Positions 10,251 to 22,372 are shown, numbered from the stretch's first letter. The stretch is 64,000 nucleotides of DNA from Oegoconia quadripuncta (GCA_949316235.1 OX438748.1:12279001-12343000); one strand, 5' to 3'. Notes: a model not told the origin generated them from the sequence alone. Translations and numbers: made by a program.

Positions 10251-11098
10251 TATTTTAGTTCTGCTGTATACACACACCCTGTGCTTCTTCGGTGACACAT
10301 CCAATGCTTAATTTATCCCAATTTTGATTGGGACACTATCTTCAGGGCACACCGAGAAAATTAACAGCAAGGGGAAGCCACCTTGTTACATACCATGTCC
10401 CGTAAGGTCGCCAATTATCCCGTCTGTCCACTGTCGTCTAATCGCATATTGACGGTATTTGAGCGGGCGTTTCACATTATTAGGGCAACTGAAGTGCCCG
10501 TCGCCTAGCAACGAATGGGAAACCTCCAATTAACCATATCGAATACCTAACCAAATTACTGAAATTCTCCACCGATATTACGAACGTAATTATAAAGTAC
10601 TTATAAATAGATATGTATAGATGAATGGCGATAAGAGAATTGGATATGTTTAAGTGTGTTTATGGCAATAAAGTGAAGAAAAACAATTCGAAATTCAAGT
10701 AGAAACTGTGTAATTACAAGATTCTACTAGAAATGTAAACTCTCAACCTGTTTTACTTATATATACCTAAACATTTGAATCGTTCGTTTTGTCGCACTAA
10801 TTCCATAGATCCAAACATGTGCTGAATGCTGCTTCATTTTCGAACAAAACAGTGGTTGATGGACTTTCCCATACATATTGTATACGATCGAATTTGGAAA
10901 TATCAAAGAGGCATTGATAAATTCGCTGCGCTCTATTTCTAAAGGCAGCATATCGACGAGAACTACGACTATTGTAACATAGGTACCCTTTCATTATAGC
11001 AAAGTTTCGTATATTATTTTGGTTAATCTGGGTCAGGCCAACTTACAAGATCTAAGTTTATGATGGGGGTAGGTAATCTCCTATGACACTCGATATAA
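10251..11098. other. Apparently low-copy region, no gene called
   Basis: Apart from the tandem copy at 17268-18115 I see no repeat family here. Bases 10270-10560 are less AT-rich than their surroundings and contain GTCGCCTAGCAAC (10500-10512), which fits the loose RFX X-box consensus. Two overlapping minus frames of about 65 codons (10757-10994) have no recognisable domain. Confidence 0.4.
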
Positions 11099-11217
11099 GA
11101 CCCATATTAAAAAGCAATCTTAAGATTGAGATCGAATATGCGACACTACCTCAAGTATCTACTTAAGTTCTCATCTTGGGATCGCTTTATTAAATTAATA
11201 CGGATCTTAGAGAATCA
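11099..11217. mobile_element. MITE, GGGCCGTATTAATAAATC family (diverged)
   Basis: It starts GACCCATATTAAAAAGCAAT and ends CTTTATTAAATTAATACGGA, imperfect inverted ends that match the family consensus, with CTTAAGATTGAGATCG inside. The duplicate is at 18116-18234. Confidence 0.5.
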
Positions 11218-11400
11218 GAGAACAAAGGCGAGACTATGAACATGAGTGATCGATACATATGCCACACGCTTTGTGTAATTGTGTTGGTCTCATAAATGTT
11301 GTGTTTTATCTTTATTATGGCGAACTGCGCACTGAATTAGGCGAAATTTGTCTTACATAACAATCGGATTTACTCTTATCTTTCCTTTTATAGTTTGTAC

Positions 11401-11710
11401 TTAGACGTAACAGCTGCTTTTCGTATTACACCAACAGTACCACCACCACCACCGATATATGGCCACATAACACCGACTAGGTATACTGGCCGAATCGCGG
11501 GGGGTACACGAGTCTCTGCGCAGTGGCTCTCTCACCCGTGCACTGCTTCCTAGGCAACTTATTTCGAACGCATAGGCCGCACCCGCCAGTCGGCCGGCCA
11601 TATCCGCCGGCAGAAATCCCGCTAATACTGGTGGCCCAGCAGGCCTTGGTGAACAGAATCAGAGCCGACCTCTGGCTACGCAGCAGCTGGGTCTTCACTA
11701 TACATCATAT
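11401..11710 (-). pseudogene. R1/Jockey-like LINE reverse transcriptase fragment, frameshifted
   Basis: On the minus strand one frame reads LLRSQRSALILFTKA and a shifted frame continues VLAGFLPADMAGRLAGAAYA. Together this is the familiar region of R1-type LINE ORF2 just downstream of the reverse-transcriptase core (Q-R-x-A-L-I-L-x-T-K-A, then VLAG-x-LPAD). A frameshift separates the two halves and the rest is missing, so it is dead. GC content is far above the flanks, as expected for decayed LINE coding DNA. The duplicate is at 18418-18727. Confidence 0.6.
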
Positions 11711-11779
11711 ACACCAACAGTACAAATTATAATTAAAAGACGGGTTTATATGGCAAATAAATAAACAAGTTGTATATTT

Positions 11780-11878
11780 ACTCCACCCACGAAGTGGACG
11801 GATGGCATGATGAAGGTCCCGGGAAGCAGCAAGTTAGAGACCGCTTCCAACCGCTCACTCTGAAAATCTATTGGGGAC
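11780..11878 (+). repeat. RTE LINE 3' coding end fragment
   Basis: The block GTGGACGGATGGCATGATGA followed by GAAGCAGCAAG and CGCTTCCAACCGCTCACTCT corresponds to the terminal codons of RTE ORF2. It is broken by changes and ends in the ACAT-rich run at 11880. The duplicate is at 18797-18895. Confidence 0.5.
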
Positions 11879-11879
11879 G

Positions 11880-12010
11880 CATAGGCCTATACATACATAC
11901 CTATACATGAATATAGGCGCATACATACATGCGAACACACGTACACAAGTACCCACGTTCACACGTACATACGTACACACCACACATACACATATACATA
12001 CATACAACAT
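11880..12010. repeat. Simple-sequence tract rich in ACAT/ACAC
   Basis: Imperfect repeats of CATA, ACAC and ACGT units fill this stretch. A frame of 74 codons through it (11871-12095) is low-complexity and not a gene. The duplicate is at 18897-19027. Confidence 0.75.
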
Positions 12011-12475
12011 CTATTGTGTCTGGTTCAGTGTCCGTGAACGTGTTAAGCCCAAATTCTGCTTAGAATTTTATTTTTTATCCGAATGCCCAAGATAGGATGA
12101 TAATATTTTTCAAGTGTATGTAAGTATGTATGTATGCCCGTTACTTAGGCGCATCCTGTAGCCTAACGGCTTAACCGATTTCGAAGTACATGGTGTCGTT
12201 AGATTCGTCTTGATACCAGGGGACCAATCGCGCTATTTTACAACGGTTTTACCATTCGAACGGAACGTTTTGGTTTAGCTTTAGTTTAGCTGATGTAAAA
12301 AATGGTGTCGTCGTTTTTATTGTGACTATATCGTTGACGTTACCAAGTAAAACCAAGCCCAAAATGTTTAGAGCTAACTAAGAGTATTAAAAAAGTAGTT
12401 TAATTTCCGTTGAAATGATTAGCGCGATACGAAATGTGCTTAACGTAACGTAACGTTATAGTTTAGCTTGGTATT

Positions 12476-12625
12476 GGTGTCGATTCGGATGTACACCAAC
12501 AAAACTAAACTTAAACCTGTTTTAAAGTAGTACTGTCTCTTTCTCCCTGGAACAGTACGATGCGACGGCACCACTCCAAAACTGGTTTTAGTTTATTTTA
12601 GTTGGTGTACATCCGAATTGACACC
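12476..12625. mobile_element. Foldback MITE, first of a head-to-tail pair
   Basis: The ends GGTGTCGATTCGGATGTACA and the reverse GTACATCCGAATTGACACC extend as inverted arms of about 42 bp that include AAACTAAA and the block around CCAGTTTT. The 150 bp element is flanked by ATT on both sides, perhaps a 3 bp target duplication. It has no coding capacity. The duplicate is at 19499-19648. Confidence 0.75.
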
Positions 12626-12628
12626 ATT

Positions 12629-12767
12629 GGTGTCGATTCGGATGTACACCAACTAAACTAAAACCAGTTTTAAAGTAGTACTGTCTCTTTCTCCCTGGAA
12701 CCGTACGATGCGACGGCATTACTCCAAAACTGGTTTAGTTTAGTTGGTGTACATCCGAATCGACACC
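12629..12767. mobile_element. Foldback MITE, second of a head-to-tail pair
   Basis: The same family as the preceding element, 139 bp, with cleaner inverted arms (GATTCGGATGTACACCAACT at one end and its complement at the other). Only ATT separates the two copies, and ATT follows the second. The duplicate is at 19652-19790, where the last base of the element has changed from C to A. Confidence 0.75.
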
Positions 12768-12884
12768 ATTGTCGTTCAAACTAGTGCGATCGGCCCCCTG
12801 GAGTGTTATAGAATACATTATATGGTAAAAAATCTAAAATACGAAATATGCTGTCGGGTTTTTAATTAAATAGTTATTTTTTTA

Positions 12885-13610
12885 ATTAGTTAAACAGTGG
12901 TCGTCCACATTTAATTTCCTTGTTAGGTGGACCCACAAAACTTTTAACTTGTGGTACCGGGAGATAACACTTCGTTTTACAATTCCAGTACGTAAGGAAT
13001 AATGCAGGATTAAGGAGTGAGACCTGAACAAACGTTTGAATTACCTCGACTGTGAATGCTGTCGTACCTATACGGACACTGTTGCCATTTATAACCCTAT
13101 GTAAAGCATTGTCTTACTGCTGGGTTAGTTTCCTTGACTAACTAGGTATGTATTTCGTTTTTGAATTTGAATGGAGTTTCAGTTTCAATTCTAAGCTCAG
13201 TATACAGTGATTGTAAGCAATTCAATGTCTTATACTAATGCAGCAGCAGAAATATTTAAAAAATACAAATTTTATGTTCCTACTTACATTTTTGTATAAG
13301 TTGGCAGTAACCCTGTAACTGTAGATGTAAAAAATATCTATACTAATCCCACCAGTAATCGTGATTTTATTTTTAAAGATAAAGAAAATAGAACTGTTTG
13401 GAAATATGCCTAAAACAAATCACCTACACATACTTACAGTATTTTTGTAGCACCAAACAATAGGATCATGATTGTAAAAAAAATTAGGGCGGGCTTAATA
13501 AAATGTTTTAGCTTCATGAATAGGATCAATAATAAGGACTAATCAAATTAAATAGGATAGGTATATCAATAAGTGTCTGATGTTGAAGGGAGACCCCGAA
13601 ATAAATTTTA
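12885..13610. other. Unassigned AT-rich DNA
   Basis: No frame or repeat family member is supported. The same sequence is present in the right duplication copy at 19908-20633. Confidence 0.45.
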
Positions 13611-13908
13611 ACCGCCTCCGTGGCTCAATGTAAACAACATTGGGTTTACGATTCGGATTCAAGTACTCGGTTTAGTTGGTGGTAGGGCATTTTAAATGTC
13701 CGCCTGGCTAGCTACCACCATCTTATCTAAATCTGCCGCCAAGCAGCAAGGTTAATAGCATTGTTGTGTTCCGGTTGTCAGATATAAGATAGCCAGTCCC
13801 CCATATGTGTTGGGGTTCCCGGGTCAGTACTCTTCCACTTTCGACCTCATCTTCACTTAACATCAGGTGTGATTAAGGTCAAGTACCAACCCGTTGTGCA
13901 TAAAAAAA
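13611..13908 (+). repeat. tRNA-derived SINE (type C), B box deleted
   Basis: It opens ACCGCCTCCGTGGCTCAATG and carries the body blocks GGTGGTAGGGCATTTTAAAT, GCTAGCTACCACCATCTTAT and CTGCCGCCAAGCAGC, and ends TTGTGCATAAAAAAA. About 30 bp containing the B box are missing compared with 60579, so this copy is not expected to be transcribed from its own promoter. The duplicate is at 20634-20931. Confidence 0.85.
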
Positions 13909-14448
13909 ATGTCGCTTTATGCTAAATCAGAATTACAGGAAAGTTTCATTCAGGGTTTCCTTGGAGTAAATTTTTCTATCATAACCATGCACCGATCGCC
14001 TCGTTTTCTCCCAGTCCATCCAAGTAAATGTTAGATAATTATTAGTAACTACGATAATCGAGATCTGTTTGTGAAAGCCGTGTTTATTGATACACATTGG
14101 TATAATGAAGAGAATTGCCGAAATCATTTCACACCCGATCAACAAGTAAAACTGATCCCAGGGATACCCAATCTCCTTTGTGGTTTGAGCATCGCATTTA
14201 ATTTTCCATGAAAGTTTAATACAGCGGATGCCAGCTCCATAATTTCGTATTAATATTAATTACACTCTGGCACCAGTTTGTTTCGTAAGGAAGAAAGATA
14301 AAGTGAGTCCAACGCGTTGAAAAGATTATGCATATTGTCTTTAATGCAAGAACCATTTTTATGAGAAAAAGAAAGGTCAAATTAGACTAACATTATACTA
14401 ACTATTAGACTAAGCTTATAGTGATTCGTTCACGATTCGGTCAGTGAG
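13909..14448. other. Unassigned DNA before a LINE tail
   Basis: A minus frame of 70 codons at 13933-14145 shows no domain. The segment near 14390-14448 may be decayed LINE coding sequence leading into the fragment at 14449. Confidence 0.4.
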
Positions 14449-14596
14449 ACTATGAACGCACTACCGCATGCAATCCGCAAAAATGCAAACGCAATGCAAA
14501 AAAAAATTTTCAAGAAAAGAGTAAAAGAGCATTATTTGTCTTTATGATTTCTCCTCAGTATTATAGTAATTATTTAATTATTTATCACAATATGAG
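14449..14596 (+). pseudogene. LINE ORF2 C-terminus and 3' UTR, cut by BEL insertion
   Basis: The frame 14449-14547 encodes a tail of the type MNALPHAIRK...IFKKRVKEHYLSL and a stop, matching the W-N-x-LP...FK-x-x-(L/V)KE pattern that ends many LINE ORF2 proteins. Just upstream the codons RSVRL lie in another frame, which points to a one-base deletion at the expected Trp codon. The 3' UTR stops at ATGAG (14592-14596), the BEL target site. In the right duplication copy the same LINE resumes after the BEL element at 28907. Confidence 0.65.
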
Positions 14597-15195
14597 TGTA
14601 TCGGCCGTTCTGTAGACCTTGGGAGGCAGTATCAAACACTTGGCAGTGTTGGCCTACTGTAGCTGGAATCTTCCGCACCCAAAAAAACAAAGTTAAGCAA
14701 AGCTCACTTACTTGGTACCGCGCGCCTGGTGTTCATGCAAGAACTACGCAGCAGCAACAGATATCATCACAGCATCCAGAAGCATTCACTGAAGATCCAA
14801 AGTGTATCACCGTCCCAGGAGCACTTGGTAAAGGACAGCTAGTCACATATACAGCAAAGCCACAGTCTAACAGTTAAATTTAACGGCACAAACACGAGCA
14901 CAGGAATAATTACCAGTTCAAGAACTGTTCTGATTCATAAATACGAATAATAAGAAATTATTGCCGGCCGGCATTGATGTACAACGCGAACACAAACAGC
15001 GCCAGAGCAAGACTCCTTTTACAATGCCGCCAACATAATAATAAAAACTTCAAAATGCATGTCACTCTCGGATGCAGCACAGGTGGCAGCCTTGATCCTT
15101 TTCGCTGCGTCCGAATGGCGCGTAATATGAGCTGTATGCCTCTTCTTTGTATTTGGGAAAGAATCATCCAGACTACAGTTTAATTGGCCAAGACA
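14597..15195 (-). repeat. BEL/Pao 3' LTR, duplicated copy
   Basis: It begins TGTATCGGCC and ends GGCCAAGACA, and matches the LTRs at 21620-22218 and 28308-28906 over 599 bp with no difference that I can find. It is the LTR carried along by the tandem duplication, and is followed by the 3' piece of the pol frame. Confidence 0.95.
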
Positions 15196-15349
15196 ACGCC
15201 CCCGGGTTGAAAGGATGCTTTCAAATATTAATCAAAACTAAAACTAACAAAGGCCAAAATCTTTAGGCTTACTAATACTAAATGTAAGTAAATCAAACTA
15301 ACTCCTAAATTATATTAAACTTAAGATAATTATTAAAACATACCGAAGT

Positions 15350-15970
15350 CTATTGAGTAGGCAAGGGACATAAACGTATTACAGGTCGCATAAACGTACC
15401 AGAACTTGTTCTAACCGCAACTACGCGAGTACGCCTGTCTTTACCTGGATAGGTTTCATTTACAACACCCAACGGCCAATGTAATGGCGGCGTATTGTTT
15501 TTCATAATAAGCACAACAGTACCTTTCTCAATAGGACTTGAATCAATTAACCACTTTTCTCTAACCTGAAGGGTATGCAAATATTCTTGGCTCCAACGAC
15601 GCCAATACGATTGAACTAATCTATCAAGAAGTAAGTATCGCGGCAATAAATGATTACGCTCCTCAGTCACCGGAGCTGATGGAAGCGAACGTAAAGGAAC
15701 CGTATGAAGAAAATGCGCGGGAGTTAGAGCGGCTGGTTCTGCCGGATCTGGGCTCAGCGCTTGACCTAAGGGCCTGGAATTCAAGACAGCTTCGATCTGA
15801 CATAACACGGTAAGTAACTCTTCATAGGTTAGTATTTGGGTACCAATAACCCGAAACAAATGAGTCTTAAATGCCTTAACTGCAGATTCCCAGCCTCCAC
15901 CAAAATGGGGAGCATTGGGCGGGATCATTTCCCATGCCATACGTTGGTTAGCTAACTCATTAGCTAACAA
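15350..15970 (-). pseudogene. BEL/Pao pol 3' fragment (end of integrase and C-terminal domain)
   Basis: About 203 codons match residues 1557-1759 of the full polyprotein at 22373-27652. The fragment retains the integrase glutamate in HFGGGWESAVK and the DUF5641-type C-terminal region, but lost gag, protease, reverse transcriptase, RNase H and the two integrase aspartates. The true match ends at 15962; the first few codons come from filler DNA at the duplication junction. It cannot make a working enzyme. Confidence 0.95.
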
Positions 15971-15975
15971 GTATA
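15963..15975. other. 13 bp filler at the tandem duplication junction
   Basis: Between the last base shared with BEL (15962) and the first base of the second unit (15976) lie 13 bases that belong to neither side. They start GCTAAC, a repeat of GCTAAC about 10 bases upstream, so part may be templated from the break end. This is the signature of error-prone end joining. Confidence 0.8.
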
Positions 15976-18900
15976 GGTTTGATGGATTTTGAAGTGCGAG
16001 GTGTCGTTCAATTCGTCATAATCCCTAGTGTCTTAGTATTTTGCGGTAAAACATCCAACATGGCGTCCGTAAAATACAGAATATACTGTTGGGTTTTTTG
16101 ATTTTTAATTACTTATACTCATATGACATGACGACCTGTTTGGTGTAGTGGTTAGAAACTCTGACCACTATACCAAAAGGTCGCGGGTTCGAATCCCGCT
16201 AGGGGCATATGTTTGTATGATGAATACGGACATGTGTACCCGAGTTATGGATGTTTTCATTTATAATAAGTGTTTATTTACAAAAAAAATATGTATTTAT
16301 GTAGTATATCAACCATCTGGTATCCACAACACAACTAGATGGCATTGTGTGTACGACCAAGGATATTTATTTATTTATTTATATGTAGTTATTTCGAGAT
16401 TGTCCGTTGTCAGTGTCACTTTTAATCTTTTAAGTTGTACATTTCCAAACTTACGATCCAATATTCGTAAACATCTAACTAATATTTTAAATACGAAACG
16501 GATGAACGGATTTGGATGAGATCTAGTATATAGCTAGAACTTTGTGAAGCGATGTATTGTTAAAAACTAACAGGTTGACTTTCAATAAAAGATATATTTG
16601 TATTCTACATTGATATTTTGTGTAGTGTTAGTGTAGACGACCTGTTTGGTGTAGTGGTTAGACTACTATACCAAAAGGTCGCGGATTCGAATTCCGCTAG
16701 GGGCATATGTTTGTATGATGAATACGGACATGTGTACCCGAGTTATGGATGTTTTCATTTAAAATAAGTTTTAATTTACAAAAAAAAATTATGTAGTTTA
16801 ACAACCATCTGGTATCCACTACACAAGCCTGTAGTGGCTTAAAGTGGGTCTAGATGGCGCTGTGTGTATGTCCAAGGATATTATTTATTATTATTTTAAT
16901 TTTTGACTTTTGTACATACCCTGAATTAAAACATAGGATTTTTTTATCCCGATAAAGAGAGTAGTTCGCGCGGGATATACAAATTGAACATATCCACGAC
17001 GACTGATTGGTGTAGTGGATAGTGACCCTATCAGCGAAACCAACGGTTGCGGGTTCGAATCCCGCGAGGGGTAAATGTTTGTGTGATGAACACGAACATT
17101 TATTCCCGAGTCTTGGATGTTTATATAAATATTTATGTATGTTTATCCGTTATCTAGTATCCATAGCACAAGCTTCGCTTAGTTTAGTAAGTGTCCGAAA
17201 TATTTATTAATTTATTTATAAAGTTATTCCACGAAAGCAAAGTCGCGGGCAGAAAGCTAGTATATAATATTTTAGTTCTGCTGTATACACACACCCTGTG
17301 CTTCTTCGGTGACACATCCAATGCTTAATTTATCCCAATTTTGATTGGGACACTATCTTCAGGGCACACCGAGAAAATTAACAGCAAGGGGAAGCCACCT
17401 TGTTACATACCATGTCCCGTAAGGTCGCCAATTATCCCGTCTGTCCACTGTCGTCTAATCGCATATTGACGGTATTTGAGCGGGCGTTTCACATTATTAG
17501 GGCAACTGAAGTGCCCGTCGCCTAGCAACGAATGGGAAACCTCCAATTAACCATATCGAATACCTAACCAAATTACTGAAATTCTCCACCGATATTACGA
17601 ACGTAATTATAAAGTACTTATAAATAGATATGTATAGATGAATGGCGATAAGAGAATTGGATATGTTTAAGTGTGTTTATGGCAATAAAGTGAAGAAAAA
17701 CAATTCGAAATTCAAGTAGAAACTGTGTAATTACAAGATTCTACTAGAAATGTAAACTCTCAACCTGTTTTACTTATATATACCTAAACATTTGAATCGT
17801 TCGTTTTGTCGCACTAATTCCATAGATCCAAACATGTGCTGAATGCTGCTTCATTTTCGAACAAAACAGTGGTTGATGGACTTTCCCATACATATTGTAT
17901 ACGATCGAATTTGGAAATATCAAAGAGGCATTGATAAATTCGCTGCGCTCTATTTCTAAAGGCAGCATATCGACGAGAACTACGACTATTGTAACATAGG
18001 TACCCTTTCATTATAGCAAAGTTTCGTATATTATTTTGGTTAATCTGGGTCAGGCCAACTTACAAGATCTAAGTTTATGATGGGGGTAGGTAATCTCCTA
18101 TGACACTCGATATAAGACCCATATTAAAAAGCAATCTTAAGATTGAGATCGAATATGCGACACTACCTCAAGTATCTACTTAAGTTCTCATCTTGGGATC
18201 GCTTTATTAAATTAATACGGATCTTAGAGAATCAGAGAACAAAGGCGAGACTATGAACATGAGTGATCGATACATATGCCACACGCTTTGTGTAATTGTG
18301 TTGGTCTCATAAATGTTGTGTTTTATCTTTATTATGGCGAACTGCGCACTGAATTAGGCGAAATTTGTCTTACATAACAATCGGATTTACTCTTATCTTT
18401 CCTTTTATAGTTTGTACTTAGACGTAACAGCTGCTTTTCGTATTACACCAACAGTACCACCACCACCACCGATATATGGCCACATAACACCGACTAGGTA
18501 TACTGGCCGAATCGCGGGGGGTACACGAGTCTCTGCGCAGTGGCTCTCTCACCCGTGCACTGCTTCCTAGGCAACTTATTTCGAACGCATAGGCCGCACC
18601 CGCCAGTCGGCCGGCCATATCCGCCGGCAGAAATCCCGCTAATACTGGTGGCCCAGCAGGCCTTGGTGAACAGAATCAGAGCCGACCTCTGGCTACGCAG
18701 CAGCTGGGTCTTCACTATACATCATATACACCAACAGTACAAATTATAATTAAAAGACGGGTTTATATGGCAAATAAATAAACAAGTTGTATATTTACTC
18801 CACCCACGAAGTGGACGGATGGCATGATGAAGGTCCCGGGAAGCAGCAAGTTAGAGACCGCTTCCAACCGCTCACTCTGAAAATCTATTGGGGACGCATA

Positions 18901-21471
18901 GGCCTATACATACATACCTATACATGAATATAGGCGCATACATACATGCGAACACACGTACACAAGTACCCACGTTCACACGTACATACGTACACACCAC
19001 ACATACACATATACATACATACAACATCTATTGTGTCTGGTTCAGTGTCCGTGAACGTGTTAAGCCCAAATTCTGCTTAGAATTTTATTTTTTATCCGAA
19101 TGCCCAAGATAGGATGATAATATTTTTCAAGTGTATGTAAGTATGTATGTATGCCCGTTACTTAGGCGCATCCTGTAGCCTAACGGCTTAACCGATTTCG
19201 AAGTACATGGTGTCGTTAGATTCGTCTTGATACCAGGGGACCAATCGCGCTATTTTACAACGGTTTTACCATTCGAACGGAACGTTTTGGTTTTGGTTTA
19301 GCTTTAGTTTAGCTGATGTAAAAAATGGTGTCGTCGTTTTTATTGTGACTATATCGTTGACGTTACCAAGTAAAACCAAGCCCAAAATGTTTAGAGCTAA
19401 CTAAGAGTATTAAAAAAGTAGTTTAATTTCCGTTGAAATGATTAGCGCGATACGAAATGTGCTTAACGTAACGTAACGTTATAGTTTAGCTTGGTATTGG
19501 TGTCGATTCGGATGTACACCAACAAAACTAAACTTAAACCTGTTTTAAAGTAGTACTGTCTCTTTCTCCCTGGAACAGTACGATGCGACGGCACCACTCC
19601 AAAACTGGTTTTAGTTTATTTTAGTTGGTGTACATCCGAATTGACACCATTGGTGTCGATTCGGATGTACACCAACTAAACTAAAACCAGTTTTAAAGTA
19701 GTACTGTCTCTTTCTCCCTGGAACCGTACGATGCGACGGCATTACTCCAAAACTGGTTTAGTTTAGTTGGTGTACATCCGAATCGACACAATTGTCGTTC
19801 AAACTAGTGCGATCGGCCCCCTGGAGTGTTATAGAATACATTATATGGTAAAAAATCTAAAATACGAAATATGCTGTCGGGTTTTTAATTAAATAGTTAT
19901 TTTTTTAATTAGTTAAACAGTGGTCGTCCACATTTAATTTCCTTGTTAGGTGGACCCACAAAACTTTTAACTTGTGGTACCGGGAGATAACACTTCGTTT
20001 TACAATTCCAGTACGTAAGGAATAATGCAGGATTAAGGAGTGAGACCTGAACAAACGTTTGAATTACCTCGACTGTGAATGCTGTCGTACCTATACGGAC
20101 ACTGTTGCCATTTATAACCCTATGTAAAGCATTGTCTTACTGCTGGGTTAGTTTCCTTGACTAACTAGGTATGTATTTCGTTTTTGAATTTGAATGGAGT
20201 TTCAGTTTCAATTCTAAGCTCAGTATACAGTGATTGTAAGCAATTCAATGTCTTATACTAATGCAGCAGCAGAAATATTTAAAAAATACAAATTTTATGT
20301 TCCTACTTACATTTTTGTATAAGTTGGCAGTAACCCTGTAACTGTAGATGTAAAAAATATCTATACTAATCCCACCAGTAATCGTGATTTTATTTTTAAA
20401 GATAAAGAAAATAGAACTGTTTGGAAATATGCCTAAAACAAATCACCTACACATACTTACAGTATTTTTGTAGCACCAAACAATAGGATCATGATTGTAA
20501 AAAAAATTAGGGCGGGCTTAATAAAATGTTTTAGCTTCATGAATAGGATCAATAATAAGGACTAATCAAATTAAATAGGATAGGTATATCAATAAGTGTC
20601 TGATGTTGAAGGGAGACCCCGAAATAAATTTTAACCGCCTCCGTGGCTCAATGTAAACAACATTGGGTTTACGATTCGGATTCAAGTACTCGGTTTAGTT
20701 GGTGGTAGGGCATTTTAAATGTCCGCCTGGCTAGCTACCACCATCTTATCTAAATCTGCCGCCAAGCAGCAATGTTAATAGCATTGTTGTGTTCCGGTTG
20801 TCAGATATAAGATAGCCAGTCCCCCATATGTGTTGGGGTTCCCGGGTCAGTACTCTTCCACTTTCGACCTCATCTTCACTTAACATCAGGTGTGATTAAG
20901 GTCAAGTACCAACCCGTTGTGCATAAAAAAAATGTCGCTTTATGCTAAATCAGAATTACAGGAAAGTTTCATTCAGGGTTTCCTTGGAGTAAATTTTTCT
21001 ATCATAACCATGCACCGATCGCCTCGTTTTCTCCCAGTCCATCCAAGTAAATGTTAGATAATTATTAGTAACTACGATAATCGAGATCTGTTTGTGAAAG
21101 CCGTGTTTATTGATACACATTGGTATAATGAAGAGAATTGCCGAAATCATTTCACACCCGATCAACAAGTAAAACTGATCCCAGGGATACCCAATCTCCT
21201 TTGTGGTTTGAGCATCGCATTTAATTTTCCATGAAAGTTTAATACAGCGGATGCCAGCTCCATAATTTCGTATTAATATTAATTACACTCTGGCACCAGT
21301 TTGTTTCGTAAGGAAGAAAGATAAAGTGAGTCCAACGCGTTGAAAAGATTATGCATATTGTCTTTAATGCAAGAACCATTTTTATGAGAAAAAGAAAGGT
21401 CAAATTAGACTAACATTATACTAACTATTAGACTAAGCTTATAGTGATTCGTTCACGATTCGGTCAGTGAG

Positions 21472-21619
21472 ACTATGAACGCACTACCGCATGCAATCCG
21501 CAAAAATGCAAACGCAATGCAAAAAAAAATTTTCAAGAAAAGAGTAAAAGAGCATTATTTGTCTTTATGATTTCTCCTCAGTATTATAGTAATTATTTAA
21601 TTATTTATCACAATATGAG
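21472..21619 (+). pseudogene. LINE ORF2 C-terminus and 3' UTR (right duplication copy)
   Basis: Identical to 14449-14596. It ends with the target site ATGAG at 21615-21619, immediately before the BEL LTR. The interrupted 3' UTR continues at 28907, beginning with the second ATGAG. Confidence 0.65.
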
Positions 21620-22218
21620 TGTATCGGCCGTTCTGTAGACCTTGGGAGGCAGTATCAAACACTTGGCAGTGTTGGCCTACTGTAGCTGGAATCTTCCGCA
21701 CCCAAAAAAACAAAGTTAAGCAAAGCTCACTTACTTGGTACCGCGCGCCTGGTGTTCATGCAAGAACTACGCAGCAGCAACAGATATCATCACAGCATCC
21801 AGAAGCATTCACTGAAGATCCAAAGTGTATCACCGTCCCAGGAGCACTTGGTAAAGGACAGCTAGTCACATATACAGCAAAGCCACAGTCTAACAGTTAA
21901 ATTTAACGGCACAAACACGAGCACAGGAATAATTACCAGTTCAAGAACTGTTCTGATTCATAAATACGAATAATAAGAAATTATTGCCGGCCGGCATTGA
22001 TGTACAACGCGAACACAAACAGCGCCAGAGCAAGACTCCTTTTACAATGCCGCCAACATAATAATAAAAACTTCAAAATGCATGTCACTCTCGGATGCAG
22101 CACAGGTGGCAGCCTTGATCCTTTTCGCTGCGTCCGAATGGCGCGTAATATGAGCTGTATGCCTCTTCTTTGTATTTGGGAAAGAATCATCCAGACTACA
22201 GTTTAATTGGCCAAGACA
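21620..22218 (-). repeat. BEL/Pao 3' LTR
   Basis: 599 bp, beginning TGTATCGGCC and ending GGCCAAGACA on the plus strand. It holds the downstream copy of the promoter and polyadenylation region. Frames of 60-93 codons on both strands of the LTR are accidental and recur in all three LTR copies. Confidence 0.95.
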
Positions 22219-22235
22219 ACGCCCCCGGGTTGAAA
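22219..22235 (-). promoter_or_regulatory. Probable polypurine tract of the BEL element
   Basis: On the minus strand the bases next to the 3' LTR read CAACCCGGGGGCGT, with a G-rich core directly at the LTR boundary, where plus-strand DNA synthesis is primed in LTR elements. It is short and not purely purine, so the exact primer is uncertain. Confidence 0.45.
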
Positions 22236-22372
22236 GGATGCTTTCAAATATTAATCAAAACTAAAACTAACAAAGGCCAAAATCTTTAGGCTTACTAATA
22301 CTAAATGTAAGTAAATCAAACTAACTCCTAAATTATATTAAACTTAAGATAATTATTAAAACATACCGAAGT

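Larger units (their letters stand above)
12124..12880 (+). repeat. CCTGTAGCCTAACGG repeat split by a foldback cluster
   Basis: The left part (12150-12245: CATCCTGTAGCCTAACGGCT, GGTGTCGTTAGATTCGTC) and the right part (12775-12880: ACTAGTGCGATCGGCCCC, TGTCGGGTTTTTAATT) are the two halves of the repeat at 8921-9100. They are separated by about 530 bp that include two foldback elements. The duplicate is at 19141-19903. Confidence 0.5.
8959..15962 (+). repeat. Tandem duplication, left copy (7004 bp)
   Basis: This segment recurs almost base for base at 15976-22985, offset by 7017 and later by 7023 bp. I find one 6 bp length difference (one versus two TTTTGG units near 12268) and two substitutions (C to A at 12767/19790 and G to T at 13750/20773). 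The right edge lies inside BEL pol, so the copied unit contained flanking DNA plus the 3' end of an already inserted BEL element. Confidence 0.95.

Noticed and set aside
14596..15183. Open frames of 69-93 codons on both strands of the LTR, repeated at 21619-22206 and 28304-28894
   Set aside because: They lie wholly inside the non-coding LTR, overlap each other on opposite strands and start at non-ATG or LTR-edge codons. Their identity in three places only reflects LTR identity.
15350..15970. Second functional BEL pol gene
   Set aside because: It is a 3' fragment produced by the tandem duplication and lacks protease, reverse transcriptase, RNase H and most of integrase.
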